Source of the DNA: RYN-230 sp963718305
GTDB lineage: Bacteria; Actinomycetota; Actinomycetes; Streptosporangiales; Streptosporangiaceae
Reading direction: 5' to 3'
DNA length: 64,000 nucleotides
Assembly: GCA_963718305.1 (NCBI GenBank)
Contig: CAVQZG010000007.1
Coordinates: forward strand, 372,001 to 436,000
Below are positions 61,323-64,000 of the stretch, piece by piece. The position numbers and the translations under genes are program-made. The number at the start of each line of letters is the position of its first letter. Position 1 is the first letter of the stretch. The notes under the pieces are model-generated. The model did not search any database, was not told where the DNA came from, and saw nothing but the letters and a program-made list of their open reading frames with translations.

Positions 61323-63608
61323 TCAGTCGTCTCCTGACGTGGCGAACGGGGCCGGGTCAAGGAACCGGCCCAGGACGTTGTGAGTGATCCGCGCTATCTC
61401 GTTGGCGTAGTTGTCGTGGCTCAGCGCGGCGCACCAGGCCATTGAGCTGACCGAGAACACCGCCCCGCGGCCGTGCAGGTACAGGACAAGATCGGCGTGG
61501 TAATCGGGCCGCACCGCCCCGAACAACGGGGGAACCAGGGTGTGGTCGTGGGAAGACCCGAGGATCAGGTGCTCAGGCCCGAATTGGTGGCCAGCAGCGT
61601 TGTCCCACTCCTGGCCGACCACGCCGCCGCCGATGGCGCCGAAGTTGCCGATGATGGCGCCGGTCACGCCCTCGAAGACGAACGCGGCCTCCGGCCGCCC
61701 GGCGGCCTCGCTCAGCACGTACGGATACGAGTGATCGAAGCCCATGGTCGCGGACTCGACGCCGGTGACCGCCGCAGGCTGACGGCCCGATGCGGTGAAG
61801 TATCCGCCCCGGCGGCCGTCGGTGGAGTTGAAGGCCTCGCTGCGCTGGACCTCCTCGCCGCGCTCCCACAGCTCGACGCGCCGATTCTCCATGATCCAGG
61901 GCCGCTCGGCGTCGAAGTTGACGTTCATCGAGAAACCGTTGCCGCCCAGGTACATGAGGCGGCCGCCGCCGGTGGTCCAGAGCGCGATGGCGTCGAACAT
62001 CCGCGCTGACATGTACTCCGGGTGGGTTCCGGTCAGGGCGACCTGGTAGCGCTGGAGCAGGCCGGGGCCGGCCCGGTGCAGGTCCTCGTCGGTGATCACG
62101 TCGTAGCCGGTGCCCAGCTGATCCAGCCACGCGACCAGGTCCAGGTCCGAGGTGTAGCCCTCGCGGCGGACATGACCGGGGCGCATGTTCAGGTTGGGCC
62201 GGCGCCGGGACACGTAGCAGATGTCGGTGCCATCAAGGTGGCAGTCGTAACTGGACGAGCCGAGCTCGGGGTGGGCGATCAGGTACTGCTCTTCCGCACC
62301 GATCTCGACCAGCCGGTCCTGCACCATCTCCTGGATCGGGTTCTCCCACCAGAATCGCGAGTTCCCGTAGGACGCGTAGGTGGCGGTGGGCGCGATCAGC
62401 AGGATCTTCGCGGATAGGACCCCTGCCGGTCTGGCCGCGGGTGCTTTCCCGGGCGAGGGCGGTCGCACAAACAGCGGGATGAGATCGTGCTCCGACCCGC
62501 TGCTGATCCGCGCCGCGTAGAACCCGCTGGGCGTGCCGTCCGGGATGGTCCAGGTGGCATCGGCGTCCCAGCCGCAGTCCTCGAGCGCGTCGGCGAGGAA
62601 GTGGATCGCCGCATACTGGTCTGGTGCCTGCCGCCAATCGAGGTACTCGCCGGTCCAGCGCGCGCCGCGGACGGCCCGCATGGGCAGGTTGTGCAGGCTG
62701 CCGTGCCGGGCGTGCGGGCCGAGATCGGTGATGGTCCAGCTGTCGATCCCGGCAGAGAAGTCCCAGGCGGCACGGACCCGGCTGTCGTCCAGGCTGGCCG
62801 GCCCCGCGGCCAGGAGCGCTAGCGCCTCGTCTGGGCCCAGATGGCCAGTGAGGATCATCGGGGACTCGAGCCGCCCGGTGAAGTGCAGGCGGGCCGGGCC
62901 GCCCGGCGACCTGACCGCGCCCAGGATGAGGTCGGATTCCTGGGGGGAGTCCGCCAGGCCGTTCGTTAGAGAGGCTGGGGTGAGCGTGACATGCGAGCCA
63001 CCCGCACGAGACCAGGCCGGAGGCTCGGCCAGCGGGCCGGCCGTCACCCGACTGGGAGCTTCACCCCCGAAGGTCGCGAGGACTACCGCCCAAGCGCCGG
63101 GCTGGAGCGGAGCGGGACAGGTGATCGTGTTTGCTGGGTCGGCCCCGCCCACTAGAGACGGCCGGAGCTCGGAGTCCAGGACCAGCGCGAAACCGTGGCC
63201 GGCCCACGGGTCACCGCACGCGGCGAGCACCTGGCTGGCCGGGGCCCGGTAGGTCGGCTGGACCAGCAGCGCGAGGGTGATCTCACCGCCGGCCAGGATC
63301 GGCGTGACGTCCGGGATCACCGCGTACGAGCCCGGATGGATCTCCTGCTGGCGAGCCGGGTAGGTGCCGGTGCATCCCGGCACCGGCTGCCAGTCCGGGT
63401 CATCCCCGGCCGCGCGGTCTGCCGCAGCCCGGAACCGGACGAGTTCCGCCCGGTACGAAGCGATGGACGGGTCGCAGCTGACGAAGACGCGGACCTCCTG
63501 TCCCGGGGCGACCGATAGCGGGTCGCAGTAGCCGATGATGCGCTTGGCCAGCGGCAGGGTCTCGGCCGGGCGGGCCTCATCCGCGCCAGCGGAGCGGCCA
63601 TCAGCCAT
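61323..63608 (-). CDS. dmfA2-like: N,N-dimethylformamidase large (beta) subunit-like protein
   Basis: About 762 residues from ATG 63608 (8-nt overlap with the small-subunit stop); ATG 63626 and ATG 63620 are alternatives. An N-terminal beta-sandwich (IIGYCDPLSVAPGQEVRVFVS) leads to a LamG/concanavalin-like module (~150-330: ARHGSLHNLPMRAVRGARWTG) and the DMFase core: LIAPTATYASYGNSRFWWENP, YLIAHPELGSSSYDCHLDGTDICYVSRRRPNLNMRPG, DLHRAGPGLLQRYQVALTGTHPEYMSARMFDAIALWTTGGGRLMYLGGNGFSMN. This is the family of DmfA2, whose Fe is held by two Tyr and one Glu. With DmfA1 it forms a hydrolase splitting dimethylformamide into formate and dimethylamine; substrate specificity here is unproven. Confidence 0.85.
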   Translation of the reverse strand: MADGRSAGADEARPAETLPLAKRIIGYCDPLSVAPGQEVRVFVSCDPSIASYRAELVRFRAAADRAAGDDPDWQPVPGCTGTYPARQQEIHPGSYAVIPDVTPILAGGEITLALLVQPTYRAPASQVLAACGDPWAGHGFALVLDSELRPSLVGGADPANTITCPAPLQPGAWAVVLATFGGEAPSRVTAGPLAEPPAWSRAGGSHVTLTPASLTNGLADSPQESDLILGAVRSPGGPARLHFTGRLESPMILTGHLGPDEALALLAAGPASLDDSRVRAAWDFSAGIDSWTITDLGPHARHGSLHNLPMRAVRGARWTGEYLDWRQAPDQYAAIHFLADALEDCGWDADATWTIPDGTPSGFYAARISSGSEHDLIPLFVRPPSPGKAPAARPAGVLSAKILLIAPTATYASYGNSRFWWENPIQEMVQDRLVEIGAEEQYLIAHPELGSSSYDCHLDGTDICYVSRRRPNLNMRPGHVRREGYTSDLDLVAWLDQLGTGYDVITDEDLHRAGPGLLQRYQVALTGTHPEYMSARMFDAIALWTTGGGRLMYLGGNGFSMNVNFDAERPWIMENRRVELWERGEEVQRSEAFNSTDGRRGGYFTASGRQPAAVTGVESATMGFDHSYPYVLSEAAGRPEAAFVFEGVTGAIIGNFGAIGGGVVGQEWDNAAGHQFGPEHLILGSSHDHTLVPPLFGAVRPDYHADLVLYLHGRGAVFSVSSMAWCAALSHDNYANEIARITHNVLGRFLDPAPFATSGDD

Positions 63609-64000
63609 TGCGGTCACCATCGGCACGGTTGTCCTGGGCCCGGTCGTCGTGGGCGCTCGCGGTACTGGCGCTGTCGGTGGAGGTCAGCGCCTGCCAGCGG
63701 AGATCGAACACATACCGCTCCGCATCCGCCAGGTCGGTGAAGACCTGGCCGGGCAAGACCCGGGTCGGCTCGCCACGCCGGCCCGCGATGCCGAGGACCC
63801 ACCGGCGGCCCGTTCCGGTGGCGATCAGGATCCAGCGGGGCAGCGCCTGCGAGCCCCGCATGGCCCCCAGCGCGAGCTGCAGGTCCAGGCTGTGGCGACC
63901 CAGCGGATCGGCCATGAACTCGTCCCGCAGGTCCGTCCGGGCCGGGTCGAGCCGGGTCGGTATCTGGTACTCGCCAGTACCGACCCGGTCCAAGATTCCC
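63601..64000 (-). CDS. dmfA1-like: N,N-dimethylformamidase small (alpha) subunit-like protein (partial at window edge)
   Basis: The frame is open to the window edge, so the true start may lie beyond it; a TTG at 63993 is the first possible start inside. Visible residues read VGTGEYQIPTRLDPARTDLRDEFMADPLGRHSLDLQLALGAMRGSQALPRWILIATGTGRRWVLGIA, then FTDLADAERYVFDLRWQAL and a polar tail. Size (~130) and position directly before the large subunit, with an 8-nt ATGGCTGA overlap, fit the DmfA1 subunit of a two-subunit (A1A2) dimethylformamidase. It is the first gene seen of the operon; the promoter must lie outside. Confidence 0.75.
   Translation of the reverse strand, partial: GILDRVGTGEYQIPTRLDPARTDLRDEFMADPLGRHSLDLQLALGAMRGSQALPRWILIATGTGRRWVLGIAGRRGEPTRVLPGQVFTDLADAERYVFDLRWQALTSTDSASTASAHDDRAQDNRADGDRNG

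Overview
The window is very GC-rich, densely coded actinomycete DNA. It carries an AfsR/SARP regulator, an XRE regulator with a DUF5753-type sensor half, a DUF1707 protein, a phage-holin-superfamily/DUF3618 envelope cluster, a SWIM-SNF2 helicase and a RodZ-like HTH protein. The mix suits a soil actinobacterium of the Streptomyces/Streptosporangium kind, but the genus cannot be fixed from this sequence. No CRISPR array, rRNA operon, intact transposon or prophage is visible. One tRNA gene is present.

Layout. 1-9.5 kb: end of a beta-propeller gene, a FAD/GcvT dehydrogenase pair, an aromatic-ring monooxygenase, a frameshifted GH18 chitinase, a DUF1275 + VIT-like membrane operon, and a beta-hydroxyacid dehydrogenase with its TetR regulator and a ParB-like gene. 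9.3-14.0 kb is a wreckage zone in which an M20 peptidase, a 2OG-Fe dioxygenase, an XRE regulator and an OmpA lipoprotein are all broken by frameshifts. 14-27 kb is intact: a four-TM partner of the OmpA lipoprotein, a Clp_N-only protein divergent from a small HTH protein, a phenol-hydroxylase-type monooxygenase divergent from IclR, an O-methyltransferase next to a TetR remnant, a DUF1707 protein, the tRNA, a RodZ-like protein and the helicase. 27-37 kb: beta-helix protein, patatin + DUF998 operon under TetR, VapBC-like scraps, a NERD protein, DUF885, SRPBCC, DHFR-like and DUF488 proteins. 37-49 kb: SARP/NB-ARC/TPR regulator, RsbW-like ATPase, pyrD, a LacI-box-controlled GH54 arabinofuranosidase, a large multi-domain iron protein divergent from LysR, and a membrane protein. 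49-58 kb: TetR, the YihY/DUF3618/holin/coiled-coil cluster, a GH63-like hydrolase and small proteins.

58.2-64 kb holds the most distinctive system. It is a tight leftward operon of N,N-dimethylformamidase small subunit, large subunit, RidA, an arginase/agmatinase-family ureohydrolase and a second dimethylformamidase-fold protein. The genes are joined by 3-nt gaps or 4-8-nt overlaps. I infer a pathway for an N-methylated amide or guanidine-type substrate. The other strong candidate for new biology is the ~1,040-residue protein at 43.9-47.1 kb, which joins a ferritin-like domain, two CDGSH clusters, a Fer4_19-type cluster and a globin-like domain.

About eleven genes carry single-base frameshifts. 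They are scattered but densest at 9.3-14 kb, so some may be assembly indels; this is flagged gene by gene. Several divergent promoters carry clear dyads or tandem repeats that look like operators for the adjacent regulators.
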